From contig CM043703.1 of NCBI GenBank assembly GCA_023935145.1, positions 27,374,727 to 27,438,726 of the forward strand: a stretch of DNA of 64,000 bases, read 5' to 3'. The notes beneath the pieces are model-generated. The model searched no databases and was not told where the DNA came from. It worked only from the letters and a program-made list of their open reading frames with translations. The position numbers and the translations under genes are program-made. This DNA is from Bretschneidera sinensis (lineage: Eukaryota; Streptophyta; Magnoliopsida; Brassicales; Akaniaceae). The first letter of the stretch is position 1. Each line of letters starts with the position of its first letter. Shown in pieces: positions 1 through 11,154 of the stretch.

Positions 1-806
1 TGTTGTGTGAAGGGCAGCATCAGTGTGTGCCTCACAGCCCCTTCACCAGCACCTCACCACCCAGCAAGGATGCAGCTTGGAGAAGGGCAGCGCCGCACCG
101 CACCTCCCAGAATGTGGTGCAAAGGAACTTTCCCTAGCGCCTCACCGCCCCCTGTTGAGCGCCTAGTCGGTAGGCAAACTGAAGCACACGTGGACAGCTT
201 GTTTAAACCTCCTCTTAGGTGCTTGAATGCAAGGTTAAAATGCACAGAACCACTTAGGATTGATGGTAGTCCATGGTTAAGTGGTCATCAAGATCTAAGG
301 GTGGACATTGACTCTCAAGATTGGACAAGAAGTATGTGCACTATATAAGGGGTCACCTAGCTTCATTATCAACATGAAAGTAAATAAGTTTGTGACATAC
401 TTTGAGATCAATTGTAAAGAGTGACATACAAGAGAGAATCATGTAAGAGTGCAAAGACACAAACACAAGAGGGACTCTTTGTAGAGAGGCTGGTTGTAAA
501 GAAGAGAGAGTAGTATAGATAGAGAGCATTGTAATAGTTCTTATCATCTTCTTTCTTCTCTTCTTGGTTTCTTCAAGAACTTGAGCTTCTTGAAGAGGGT
601 TGCTGTAATTGTAAACAACCATTGATTTAGTGCGGAGAGTTCAGAGGAACTCACAGGAACGTAGGCTATTGCGGAACCTCGATAACAAATCGTTTGTCTT
701 CTTTTCTTTCTTGCTTTCGATTGCTGTATTTCTTTCTACAAGTCATTCTAGACTTGGGTGTTTGGAAGATCACCACCTGGGCATCTTGTCAAGGTGATTT
801 CCTACA
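1..806 (+). mobile_element. Copia (Tork-like) LTR, 5' end cut by the window
   Basis: This is the right-hand part of an LTR from the same family as the copia elements at 38338-43716 and 57997-63631. Shared landmarks are the 'CTATATAAGG' TATA region near 341, the purine-rich 'GAGAGAGAGTAG' type stretch, the 'TTGATTTAGTGC' block near 622 and the terminal segment 'CACCTGGGCATCTTG'. It ends in CCTACA where its relatives end in CCAACA, and unit 1 of the tandem array starts directly after it. It may be a solo LTR or the 3' LTR of an element outside the window; the sequence cannot decide. The first ~200 bases are the GC-rich, fast-evolving U3 part. Confidence 0.85.
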
Positions 807-1371
807 GTGTTCATGAGATAAAGTTAATAGAACTAATTATTTAATGACACTGAGAAAATAATGAAAACCTTTTTCATGTGCATTTTAATCAATCATGGGA
901 TTATCTTGGTGTTGTTCATGGTGAGGTGGTGGCAACTTCATAAAAAATGAAATATGCTGTTAAGATTGGACCACTTTAAAACATTTTATAGATATTTAAA
1001 AAATTTAGAATATGAAAGAAAAAGAAAAAAATGGTTGCGATAACCACAATTAGTTGTGCCGTGAGCACCAAGTTTTCTAGATTCTCTTGACTCTAAAAAT
1101 CCGGATTGGTGGTGGTTTTATTTTTCAATAATCGTCATCGAAAAATAGTAGCTAGATCTAAAGTTGGGCCCCTTCAATCACACGGGCGGCATGTATGTCG
1201 AGTCGAAGGTGAGGAACTCAGTGCCAGAATGTATATTTCATCGAGCTCTTTCAAACGATACCAGTGTTGCATTTTCCTATAGATCGATAAACCTAATATT
1301 GTAAAAAATATTCTGAAGCTGAAAAATTAAGTAAAATATTTATTCAATTGCATAAGAGACATTTGAAAGCA
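807..1371 (+). repeat. Module X2, unit 1 (5' truncated)
   Basis: This is the X2 copy of a ~600-700 bp module that occurs twice in each full unit. It is recognised by 'ATCTAAAGTTGGGCCCCTTC', 'AATCACACGGGCGGCATGTA' and 'GCCAGAATGTATATTTCATC'. The upstream part present in other units ('GTACATAAGAGATTGAAAC') is replaced by the copia LTR. Function unknown. Confidence 0.7.
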
Positions 1372-2337
1372 AGAATTTACGCATCTAAAATAGCGCAAAA
1401 CGCAAGGGATATGAGTGGAACATGTGCCACTTAGGTGTTCTGCGGGTAGAACAACAACTGAGATCTCGCGCTACTTATGAAATCACATTTCTTCAATTTT
1501 ATTGATTCAATTAAATTGAGTAATATAACAGCTAACTTAGATTTTTTAATACCATACAACAATATATAAAATTAGAAAAATCATATATATTCCATTTAAT
1601 AATTATATATATTTCTAATATAAAATATATAAATATAAATACGCTTTCGAGACGCTCTCTATCTTAACATTTTTAGAAGTTTGATGCTCTCGTGCTCCTG
1701 CTTCTGCTCTCTCTCCTGCTCAACGATCTTGTATCCTAGATTTCAATCCAATCATTACTTCCATTTCTTAATTAATAGTCCTATTTAGTTTACACAAAAC
1801 CATGATTAAGTAACTTGAAAAAAACTAAACTTCAAGGACGTATAATAGACAAAATTCCAAACCATAAGAGGGTAAATTTAAATTAACCCTATAAAATGTG
1901 TACTATGTTGCAAAGTGGTTTTTTGCACTCTAAACTGCCACTTTTTCTTTTAACAACAATTAAATAAATGAAATTTAAGATAAATTGAAGTTTATTTGAT
2001 TCTTTAATTCTTTAATTCTTGTCATCTAGAATTTGTTATTCTGGCATAAAAATAGTAATATTGTCTTTATCAAATCTGACGTTAGTGTATACGTACAAAA
2101 TATACTAGGTAAAGACTGAAATGCCAATATTTAAATTGTAACATGTATAACAATCTTTTTAGTATAAATATCCCCTCTAAAACAATTTTAATCATTGTCC
2201 CGACCCTTCAACCCTTTCTATTCAATTAGGTTTTTCCACCAACACGCTTCTACGATCAATTTAACAATAGTAAACCTCATATGTAAGTATCTTCAACAAA
2301 TATTTTGAGCTGGCCTGTGTTTGAAGTCTCACATGTA

Positions 2338-2444
2338 GGCATTGTTTGGTAAATGCATTAAGTTCAAATTATAGCAAAAAAATGTCCTTGTTAGGCCTTG
2401 TTTTTGGCTTTAAGTTGGATTTCAAGCATGTTCAAAACAACACT
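2338..2444. mobile_element. MITE-like element, unit 1
   Basis: A ~107-bp sequence with near-complementary ends (GGCATTGTTTGG at the left, the reverse complement of GTTGTTTTGAAC at the right). It is flanked by GTA on both sides. It belongs to the element seen with cleaner inverted repeats in unit 6. The ends resemble short Tourist/PIF-like or hAT-like MITEs; the superfamily is not settled. Confidence 0.6.
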
Positions 2445-3813
2445 GTAATCATCTTTCTTCTTCATTTTCACCTATGTTTCTTAATCAAAGTCGCAAAAAA
2501 ATAAAATAAAATAAAAAATAAAAAAATCAACATTTGTATGTGTGCTAAATTCTCTCATTAATATCTTGGTTGCTTTTATGATTGATTGATTATATATTAG
2601 CTGTATATTAAAATACATGTTAATTACTTGTTTGTGAAACATTATAATGATCAGCTTCTTGAAATGAAATTGCTATTTGACTATAGATATCAAGCCTTTA
2701 GATTTGAACTTATAAATGTCAAATATTTGATTCTTTGCCAAGAAAATTTTTCCCCATTTCATGTTATTTTTTTGCTGTGATGTCTATAACTTTTTTATAA
2801 GGAATTTTTATTGTTAGGCCTTTGGATGTTTCTTCTTTCATAAAATTTAATTAAAATATAAGAAATGGTTGAAAATTTCTTGATATCCTTATCAATTTGC
2901 AGTGTGCATAAGCTCACATAGACAAGCTATATATTTCATATTATAACACATTAGGGCTCCACAAATCTAAATAAAAAAATTTACAGTACTAATACATGAA
3001 ATAAAGCCAAGATTTTGCACATCCAATGACAATTATATCCATCACATACATAGTAAACTAACCAAATCAAGATAAATCTATTCAATACGTGTTAAAATGG
3101 AGTCTCAAAAGGAAAAAAAAAAAAAAAAAGGTACCTTTTTTCATTTTCTTGCCCGATAGAATGTGATTGTGACATTCCTTAGGAGAAATAATGTAAAAGG
3201 GGAAAATTCAATGGATTGTAAGAGGATAGTAGGAATGATGATGCTGAGATTCCATATATAAATTGCATTATTTAGATGGCTTCATATTGATAGATTACAA
3301 TTAAATTTCAGATTTTTATTCCGCTGTTGACATTCAGCAATGTGGTAGGCTAAACACTATATATACTAATGGCATTGTACAAAGTTTACACAAACAAAAT
3401 TACAATAACTAGAGATGAACTATGGTCGGGTGGTGATTTACCAAAAAAACAGTCGATGGAATAACATTTATTCTTTGGTTTTCTGGTAAATCATTAATCC
3501 GATTAGAGTTTAATTCTACGAGGAAGCTGCTATGATCCTTTAGGATGTATATAATTTAAGCTCACTTAAATAGTTTTTCCTTTATTTTCCATGTGATTTA
3601 GGTCCTAAGTATCAATTTTTTTACTTTCACTAATTTTTTTAAGTGACTTAAACAAAAAATTCACTATATTTTTCTAGCAAACTATGAATCATATACTCTG
3701 TCTTCCTCACATAACTTTTTTTTGGATTGATATTGTTCCACTACTAAATGCTTTAAGTATCAACTCTTTGTTTTCTTTATTGAATACAAGTTATTGACTG
3801 TATAATATTTATT

Positions 3814-4497
3814 ATGAGGAAATTTGTGAATTTGCTGACCATTTTATCAGCGAGTTCTTGGAGGTGCAAGGCAGGCATTCAGCTTCAAAAATGTAGTGGC
3901 CACTCACTGGTGACCTCCTGCTAGGGGTTGGGGTAAAATAAATATTGATGCGGCAATGTCTTCCCTTCAGGGCTATGGAAGGGATTGTTTGGGACGAGAA
4001 TGGAGAGTATCTGGCTGCAATGTCTTGTAAGATTAATAGCATAGTAGATCCAGAGCTTGTAGAAGCAATGGCAGTGAGAGAGTTGATTGACTTTGCTCAG
4101 GGATTGGGCTTGCAGCATGTCGTTTGTTGAGACTGATTGCCTTCGCGTGTATCAGACAGTTCAGAGATATGCTGAGTGTTGGAGACCCCAAATAACAAAA
4201 TGACCCAATACTTAATAAAAGGTCAAATCACAAGACTTTACTAATTGATCAAATCAAGTTTATTTCCAACAGGATTTGTCCACATTGGATCCTGTTATCA
4301 ATGATATCGAAGCTCTACTTTGGAACTTCTGTGCGTGGAAGATTTTTCATGCACCTAGAACATGTAATGAAGCAGCTCATTCCTTAGCCAAGAATGCTCT
4401 TACTATCAAGGAGCGTTGTTTGGTTAGAGGATGCACAAAATTTTCTAGCTCCTTCAATTGTGAAGGACTCCATGTTTAGAGTTTTGACAGTAAATGA
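3814..4497 (+). pseudogene. RNase H-like (RVT_3) pseudogene, unit 1
   Basis: Conceptual translation in shifting frames gives the plant 'reverse transcriptase-like' RNase H fold (RVT_3, Pfam PF13456): a run around 'WDENGEYLAAMSCK', then 'ELVEAMAVRELIDFAQGLGL', then 'ETDCLRVYQTVQ', then 'VINDIEALL' and 'RTCNEAAHSLAKNA'. These match the acidic active-site strands and the conserved A-H-x-L-A-K tail of the family. The frame shifts near 4125. A 95-bp segment (4177-4271) interrupts the domain, and a TAG near 4477 precedes the terminal 'SFDSK'. Such domains occur in LINE-derived ORFs and in stand-alone plant genes; which one this came from is unclear. No functional product is expected. Confidence 0.75.
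4177..4271. other. 95-bp TG...CA segment inside the RNase H pseudogene (intron or tiny LTR)
   Basis: The segment starts TGTTGGA and ends TCCAACA, a short perfect inverted repeat. It splits the RNase H-like domain between 'QRYAE' and 'DLSTLDP'. Read one base wider it is GT...AG with an internal CTAAT branch-point-like motif, so an intron is possible. The TG...CA ends also fit a miniature solo LTR, but no clear target duplication is visible. The same segment lies at the same place in units 2 and 6. Confidence 0.5.
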
Positions 4498-4524
4498 AAG
4501 TTTACGTTCCTTCTCAAAAGAATA

Positions 4525-6002
4525 GGAAAAATTACATTAGCCACCAATAGTATGGTTTAATCGACACATAAGGACTCGTAGTTTCAAAATATACAGGTAC
4601 CCCTAGAATATGCATTTTGTATTTAAGAATACAAATATCCCCACCGTTAAAATAACTGTTAATAAAATCTGTTATCTCTGGTCATCCCCCATTATACATC
4701 AGTATTTTTAAAGAAATATCCCCATAGTACCCTTGACAGATACGGGGGACCTTAAATACCCAAAACTCATCAAAGAACTGACCAAGACCACCTTAAATAC
4801 CCAAAACCCATCAATGATTTACAACTCCCCATGAGTTTTGTGTACCTTTCACAAACCAAAGCAAAGTTAGATTCAAAAGCTAAACTGGAAGATTCAACAC
4901 ATTTTCAATCTGTATCTTTGAGTAACAAACAAGGGACATTAATGTATGCTTTCTTTTCCTTTTTGTTTCTTCTTTTCACTACCAAAAAAAAATAAAAAAT
5001 CAGATCTTCAATGGTAAGACTCTGTTTGGCATAGAAACAAAGTGTGCATTTATCAATTGTTGTGACAAACTCCATTGATGTATATACAAATGTCTGACTC
5101 CACGCGTTTTCAGCTGAAGCACCACTTATTGTGGCATCTTTTGAGAATAACAATTACATTTCTTTTACCAAACTTAGTTTTTTGATTTTGACCAAAAGAG
5201 ATATTTGAGTTCATCTAAGCAATTTCCAGTCCCACAATACCCAACAAAAACTGTAGACAGGAAATCACCTTGACAGTTTTTTTTTATCTTTCTCTGATAA
5301 TGATGCAGTAGTAAAATGGTATAATTAAAACCCAAGCAAACCGCTCCAATCCTAATGCAAAGGCTTCACCCATTCAAACCAATCTTTTGATTCCTGAACC
5401 CACCATTGCCAAAAGGCCGGTGGGGAGAATATGAGGCTGAAGAAGATGGGAGGAGTGTATGAGTTGTTACCGTCAACAGTCCAGTTAATTCAATAAATTT
5501 CATAAATCAACAGTCCATGCCTCTAAAAATTAACACTCTTTCCTGCCTCTCATCTCCATTTTTTTAAAATGTTCAATGATCTTGTCATAACTTGCTTCAT
5601 ATATAGGTTATTCCCATATGCTTTCCCAACTTCATATAACTATGTACACATATGGGGCATCACCTAGAGCTCTGTTCTGATCGATTACATTAGATCTAGG
5701 AGAAGAGAGAGAAAGGGAAGAGAAAGAAAGATTACCAGATCCATGAGAAATAAGCAGTCCTTGTGGGTATGGAGGGATTCTGTTGCAAGGGGGGAAGAGA
5801 GAGAATGTGTGTGATGAAATGTTAACTTATGATCTGATTGGGTAATTGAAACGGGTGCAATTGAGTCTTTCACTGATTTATGTTAATTTGTAACATAGGC
5901 GTGACAGTTAATCCTGGTCAAAGGGGATATCTGTATATTTTGAAACTACGGGTTCTTATCTGTAGGTTAGGCCATATTATAGGTGGCAAAATGTAATTTT
6001 CC
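4525..6002. mobile_element. Mutator-like (MULE-type) non-autonomous element, unit 1
   Basis: The left end (GGAAAAATTACATTAGCCAC) and the reverse complement of the right end (GGAAAATTACATTTTGCCAC) form imperfect terminal inverted repeats of about 80 bp. These include the shared 'TAGTTTCAAAATATACAG' block. The flanks read AAAAGAATA on the left and TAAAAAAATA on the right, close to a 9-10 bp target duplication, which is the Mutator signature. No transposase is seen. The interior contains gene-like minus-strand sequence, possibly captured (see unit 6). Compared with units 2, 3 and 6 this copy keeps an extra ~110 bp near 4740-4850. Confidence 0.7.
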
Positions 6003-6073
6003 TAAAAAAATATTTTGAAGAATGATTGGATCCACTGCAACATCTATTAAAATGCCTTAGGAAAATATTTAAT

Positions 6074-7048
6074 GTTACTTACAAGTTTGATCCCTCGATG
6101 TTCTACTTTTTTCAATTAAATCCTAAAAGTTTAAATGCATCAATGTAGTCCTTTTCACTAATTTTGTAAAAAAATAACAAAAAATTCAATAATTATTTAT
6201 TTAACCAGACTAATAATTTAATTAAATGATAAAAAATCTTCCCTCTCCTCCATCCTTTGTACTCACTTCCTCCATCTTTTGTTTCCCTCTTGCAATAGAT
6301 CATACGTGATAAGAGAGTGGCTTCATGAAGCCCGCGCCACGATGTGCCCTTGTCTGCCGTGGTGCATATTGTGCCCACGTCTAACAGCGGGTGCAGATCG
6401 TAGCTTTGTCTCTTAGGGCAGATCGTGACCCATCGCAGTGAAGGGTTGTGTCCACCAGCCCAAATATAGCCTTAGGTTATAAAAGAGGAGAAAGAAGGAA
6501 AAGGGTAAGGGAGGAGAGAGAGAGGTGGAAAAGGTAGAGAAAGAGATCATCATGAGTTTGTAGAGAGAAGAGATTTTTTTAGAACTTAATCAAGAAACAC
6601 ATGCACACACACAAGGAAGGGAAAAAGAGATAGTTACATATAAGACTGACAACACACACCAACTATAAAAAAAATACCCAACTTTTACGGCCGCAGAATG
6701 ATTCTTGTATGTAACTCTCCTTGATAACATCTTTTCGAGTGGGATAGATCGTCCGTTTCATTTTTTTTTATGATTAAATCCAGAAACATATGCAGAGTGG
6801 GAAGAGAAATTAGGGTTATTGAATTTATATTTTATTTTCATGTACTCTAGTATTATATTAATATTAATGTTTTAATTAAATAAATAGTTTCAAAAATAAA
6901 TTTTCTCTTAGTTCGTTTGACAGAGTTAGTAAGCAATTCGACATTGAATCAGTTTGAAAAGTTGGGGGATTTAATTTCAAAAATTAAAAAAATCGAGGAT
7001 TAAATTATTATCTATGCTTAAGTTTAATGACCAAATTGTAAATAACCC
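6074..7048. mobile_element. Second terminal-inverted-repeat element, unit 1
   Basis: The left end 'GTTACTTACAAGTTTGATCC' pairs with the right end 'AATGACCAAATTGTAAATAAC', and the complementarity continues inward through 'TCCTCGAT' and 'ATCGAGGA'. Flanking ATATTTAAT on the left and AATATTTCA on the right suggest a degraded ~9-bp duplication. The interior has pyrimidine-rich and relatively GC-rich stretches (6240-6560) but no readable transposase. I infer a non-autonomous DNA transposon, possibly Mutator-like. Confidence 0.5.
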
Positions 7049-7149
7049 AATATTTCATATTTTGTTAAAAGAGTAAGTAATTATCCGAAAAAATATTATA
7101 ACACTGCATAAGGAATTAAAAGTTGTTAATTATGGTTGCATCTAGGATG

Positions 7150-7580
7150 CCTTTGCAAAAAAAAAAATTCCTTATGTGGTGAAAATATACTTTCGGTAGT
7201 AAATTTCATACTTCTGATGACGAAACACTTACTTTTAGTGGTATTTTTTTTATTTTAACCACCAATATTATTATTTTTACCAACAGAAGTATAAATTTAC
7301 CCTCAAAAGTATAAGTTTTATCAGGTAGACTCCACCGTTAAGGTGGGATCTAGATTACCTTTCCAAATAATAAAAAAGAGATAATTGCCTTAAGTTGGAA
7401 AAATAAACTTTTGGTGACAAATTCATATTTTTTATGGTAAAACACAAACATTTTCTATGGTAAAACTGCTTTTCTTATCATCAATATTTTTATTTTTATC
7501 ACAGAAGTATAAATTAACCATAAAAATACTTGTTTTGCCACAAAATGTATAAGTAAGACCAATTACCTTTTTTTTTTTTC
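7150..7580. repeat. Duplicated AT-rich module with hairpin, unit 1
   Basis: Two diverged copies of a ~200-bp AT-rich sequence lie in tandem: 'ACTTTCGGTAGTAAATTTCA' near 7190 corresponds to 'ACTTTTGGTGACAAATTCAT' near 7410. Each runs through 'TTATTTTTA' to 'AGAAGTATAAATT'. Between them is a short hairpin, TCCACC-GTTAA-GGTGGGA. No coding potential. Confidence 0.55.
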
Positions 7581-7629
7581 AAAGAACCATAGACTCGAAC
7601 ATTAATCATTGATCCAAACTATAGTTTTT

Positions 7630-8290
7630 GTCCTAAATTTATGTACATAAGAGATTAAAACTCATTTCTATTTCTTTTTCCGCAAACAGCTATTTAATCA
7701 AACTAAATATTTAATGACAACGAGCAAATCATGAGAACCTTTTTCATGTGAATTTATATCCTTTATGGTTGTGATTGTCTTCGTACAGTTCATGGTGAAA
7801 TGGTGTAACCTTTAAAAAATGAAATCTATGATTAAGACTGGGCAATTTTCACAACATCTAAAAAATTTAGATTCTGAAAAGCAAAAACAAAGGCGTGATA
7901 ATGACGGCTAGTCCCGCCTCATTGGCACGTATTGATGCATGAACTATCATCCAACAACGATTGGCCATCAAATTTCGTAGATTCCCTTAACGCTAAAAAT
8001 CTATCCTTGTGGTGCTGCAAAATTTTGATAACCGTAATCGAAAGTTAGTAGATCTAAAGTAGGGCCCCCTCCAATCACACGTGCGGCACGTGAGTGTGGT
8101 ATGTCCGATGGAAAGTGACGAATCCAATGCCAAAATGTATATCTCATTGAGTATTTTTCAACGGTATTGATTTTGTACTTTTTCGGCCACCAGTTGGCTT
8201 GATATTGCAATGCCTCCAGAGGATAAAAAATTTAGTCCATAACCTAATAGAAATCGTTTTGTTTGCTTAAGGGACATTTAAAACTTTAAG
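7630..8290 (+). repeat. Module X1, unit 1
   Basis: A diverged paralogue of X2. It carries 'ATCTAAAGTAGGGCCCCCTC', then 'AATCACACGTGCGGCACGTG' with two CACGTG palindromes, then 'GCCAAAATGTATATCTCATT'. X1 and X2 keep the same order of blocks over ~600 bp. No ORF is conserved between units. Function unknown. Confidence 0.7.
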
Positions 8291-8955
8291 GCTAGTTTTG
8301 TGAGACCTGAGAACTTTCATACACGTACGCGCATATAATAAGAATATGTACGGGAATTACTTGCATAAGTATTGTGTTAGGGGATTGTTTAAATTATTAT
8401 CGATAAATCAAACAATGACTAGTTTTGATTTGATGATGAATTTGACTAGGCAAATGACCATGGTTTAATATGAAAATTGGCCTCTAAGCCTAGAATTTCG
8501 AGTAGAATATGAATTTCTAACTAGAATTGTAGGAAAATTATTCTTCCACTTCTTCTTAAAGGTAGGCTATCCCTTTACCATATTTTTCTTCGCCCTTTCG
8601 CTCAAAACTACCCAACCTTACTCCACATGGCGACTAATTTGGAAAACTGTTTTGAAAACAATTATATTAAGTAGCCTCTCAATCTTTCAACAAATGTAAA
8701 TGAATCCTACTAAAAAGACAGATAGAATTAGGCACCAACTGATAAAGGGCTATGTGGTAGTGGTTCAAGATGAAGCAGATGAAGAGGTGAAGAGGGGACA
8801 AAAGACCAGCCTTAAACGAGTGCGTGTACATGCATAGCTAGTAAGAACAAACCTCTTGAGGGTCATCGCAGGCTCACTCTCCTACACTGACCATCGTAAG
8901 TGAATATTCAACTAGGATTCTCTATTTTTCGTTAAGGCTTGTAAACTCTTCCTAT

Positions 8956-9161
8956 CCTAATTCGTTTCGCTCATCCTCAACATTAAAAGAAATATCCCTC
9001 GCCTCAATGGCTAGACCATCTTATTTATCTTTCAACGTGCAATTATCCACCGAGGAGGGAGTGGTGGTTTCTTCCTTAACCACCACCTCAAGATCCAAAC
9101 TAAGTCTCTCTCTATGAGACTCGGCCGAAGAGCTCACCTCAACGGCCGTGGAACTAAATGG
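8956..9161 (-). pseudogene. Conserved coding-like fragment, unit 1
   Basis: On the minus strand this reads through a peptide with 'ERLSLDLEVV', 'KEETTT' and 'FNVEDE'. The same peptide recurs in units 2 and 4 with mostly conservative changes. In this copy an in-frame TAA falls after 'CTLKDK' and a TAG follows 'NELG'. I do not recognise the protein. It is acidic and serine/threonine-rich at its start and looks like one exon of a lost gene or element ORF. Confidence 0.45.
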
Positions 9162-9374
9162 ACTACTGCAATATTAAAATAACAAAAACAATGGCTATTG
9201 AACAGCCAATATAATTGCATGTGAGAAATTTAAACTTTCTAACAGTATTGTGAGCTAAAATATGGTATTATAGCCTTATGTACGAGTATGGGTAATGAGG
9301 TAGTATTGGTTTACATTGAAATTAAATTATCATTGTGTTACTTGTATATAGTATCGTTTCAATAAAAAAGAAAA

Positions 9375-9975
9375 ACTTTTGTACATAAGAGATTGAAACT
9401 CATTTCTATTTATTTTTTTATCTGTTCATTTTCTGTTCATGAGATAAAGTTAATAGAACTAATTATTTACAGACATTGAGAAAATAGTGAAAACCTTTTT
9501 CATGTGCATTTTAATCATTCATGGGATTATCTTGGTTTTGTTCATGGTAAGATGGTGGCCATCTCATAAAAATTAAAATATACTGTTAAGATTCGACCAC
9601 TTTAAAACATTTTATGGACATCTAAAAAATTTAGAATATGAAAGAAAAAGAAAAAAATGGGTGCGATAATGATGGCTAGTCATGCCTCGAGCACCAAGTT
9701 TTCAAGATTCTCTTGACTGTAAAAATCCGGAATGGTGGTGATTTTATTTTTTGATAATCGGCATCGAAAAGTAGTAACTAGATATAAAGTTCAGCCCCTT
9801 CAATCACGCGGGCAGCATGTATGTCAAGTGGAAGGCGATGAACAAAGTGCCAGAATGTATATCTCATTGAGCTCTTTTTCTAAACACCAACTAACCTGAT
9901 ATTGTAAAAAATCTTCTAAAGAAGAAAAATTAAGTCAAATATTTATTCAGTTGCATAAGGGACATTTGAAACCAA
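9375..9975 (+). repeat. Module X2, unit 2
   Basis: Complete X2 copy from 'GTACATAAGAGATTGAAAC' to 'GGGACATTTGAAACCAAGAA', of the second sequence type ('GATATAAAGTTCAGCC') shared with units 5, 6 and 7. It aligns in block order with X1 at 7630-8290. Confidence 0.7.
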
Positions 9976-10288
9976 GAAGTTAAGCATCTAAATTAGTGCA
10001 AAACGCAAGGGAGATGAGTGGAACTTGCGCCACTTAGCTATTCTGCGGGTAGAACAACAACTGAGCTCTGGCGCTTCTTATGAAATCGTTTTTCTTCAAT
10101 TTTATTTATTCAATTAAATTGAGCAATATAGCAGCTAACTTAGAATTTTTAATACCATACAACAATATATAAAACTAGGAAAACCATCTGTATTCCAGTT
10201 AAAAATTATATATTTTTCAAATATAAATTATATAAATATAAATACGCTTTCGAGACACTCTCGATCTTAACATTTTATGAAATTTGAC

Positions 10289-10370
10289 GCTCTCGTGCTC
10301 CCCCTTGGCTCTCACTCGTGCTCCCCCTTCCGCTCTCACTCGTGCTCCCCCTTCCACTCTCACTCATGCT
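10289..10370. repeat. 24-bp minisatellite in unit 2
   Basis: About three copies of a 24-base pyrimidine-rich period (core CTCACTCGTGCTCCCCCTTC). Other units have only one or two degenerate copies of the core here, so the expansion is specific to this unit. Confidence 0.75.
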
Positions 10371-11030
10371 CAACGATCTTGTATCCTAGATTTAAATCCC
10401 ATCATTACTTCCATTACTTAATTAATACTCCTATTTAATTTACACAAAACCATGAGGAAGTAACTTGAATAAAACTAAACTTCAAGGAGGTATAGTGAAC
10501 ACTATTCCAAACCATAAGAGGGTAAATTTAAATTAATTCTATAAAATATGTACAATGTTGCAATGTGGATTTTTGCACTCTAAACTACCACCTTTTCTTT
10601 TAACAACAATTAAATAAATGAAAATTAAGATAAATTTTTCTAATAAAAAGATCAATTAAGTTTAGTTGAAATGACATATACACAAATGCATTTTGAAAAA
10701 TCTTTAATTCTTGTAATCTAGAATTTGTTAGTTTGGCTTAAAAAAAGTAATATTGTCATTATCAAATCTGATATCAGTGTATACATACAAAATGTACTAG
10801 GTAAAGACAGAAATGCCCATATTTAAGTTGTAACATGTATAACAATCTTTTTAGTATAAATATCCCCTCTAAAACAATTTTAATCGTTGTCCTGACCCTT
10901 CAACCCTTTCTATTCAATAAGGTTTTTCCACCAACACGCTTCTACCATCGATATAACAATAGTAAACCTCATATGTAAGTATCTTCAACAAATTTATTTG
11001 AGCTGGCCTGTGTTTGAAGTTTCACATGTA

Positions 11031-11154
11031 GGAGTTGTTTGGTACATGCTTTAAGTTAAACTTAAAGCAAAAAAATTGCCCTTGTTAGGCCTTTTGTTTT
11101 TTTGTTTTTTTTTTTTGCTTTAAGTTATATTTAAAACTTGTACCAAACAACGCC
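11031..11154. mobile_element. MITE-like element, unit 2
   Basis: Left end GGAGTTGTTTGGTACATGC and right end GCCGTTGTTTGG (read on the minus strand) are inverted repeats, flanked by GTA on both sides. The interior T-run is longer than in other copies, giving 124 bp. Confidence 0.65.

Larger units (their letters stand above)
807..9433. repeat. Tandem unit 1 of the ~8-9 kb array
   Basis: Unit 1 has nearly the whole order of blocks: truncated X2, MITE, RNase H-like pseudogene, Mutator-like element, second inverted-repeat element, AT-rich module, X1 and the minus-strand coding-like fragment. It lacks the block found in other units between the 'CACCATTAGT' motif and the pseudogene; the break is near 3660 and has CACTA microhomology. 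Its left half resembles units 3 and 4. Stretches 1400-2330 and 2450-3810 are AT-rich and homologous between units, but I recognise no gene in them. Confidence 0.85.

Noticed and set aside
8076..8095. Pair of CACGTG palindromes as a functional promoter
   Set aside because: They are conserved in several X1 copies, but no gene follows in any unit, and copies in units 3 and 4 have lost one palindrome. Kept only as a note in the X1 finding.
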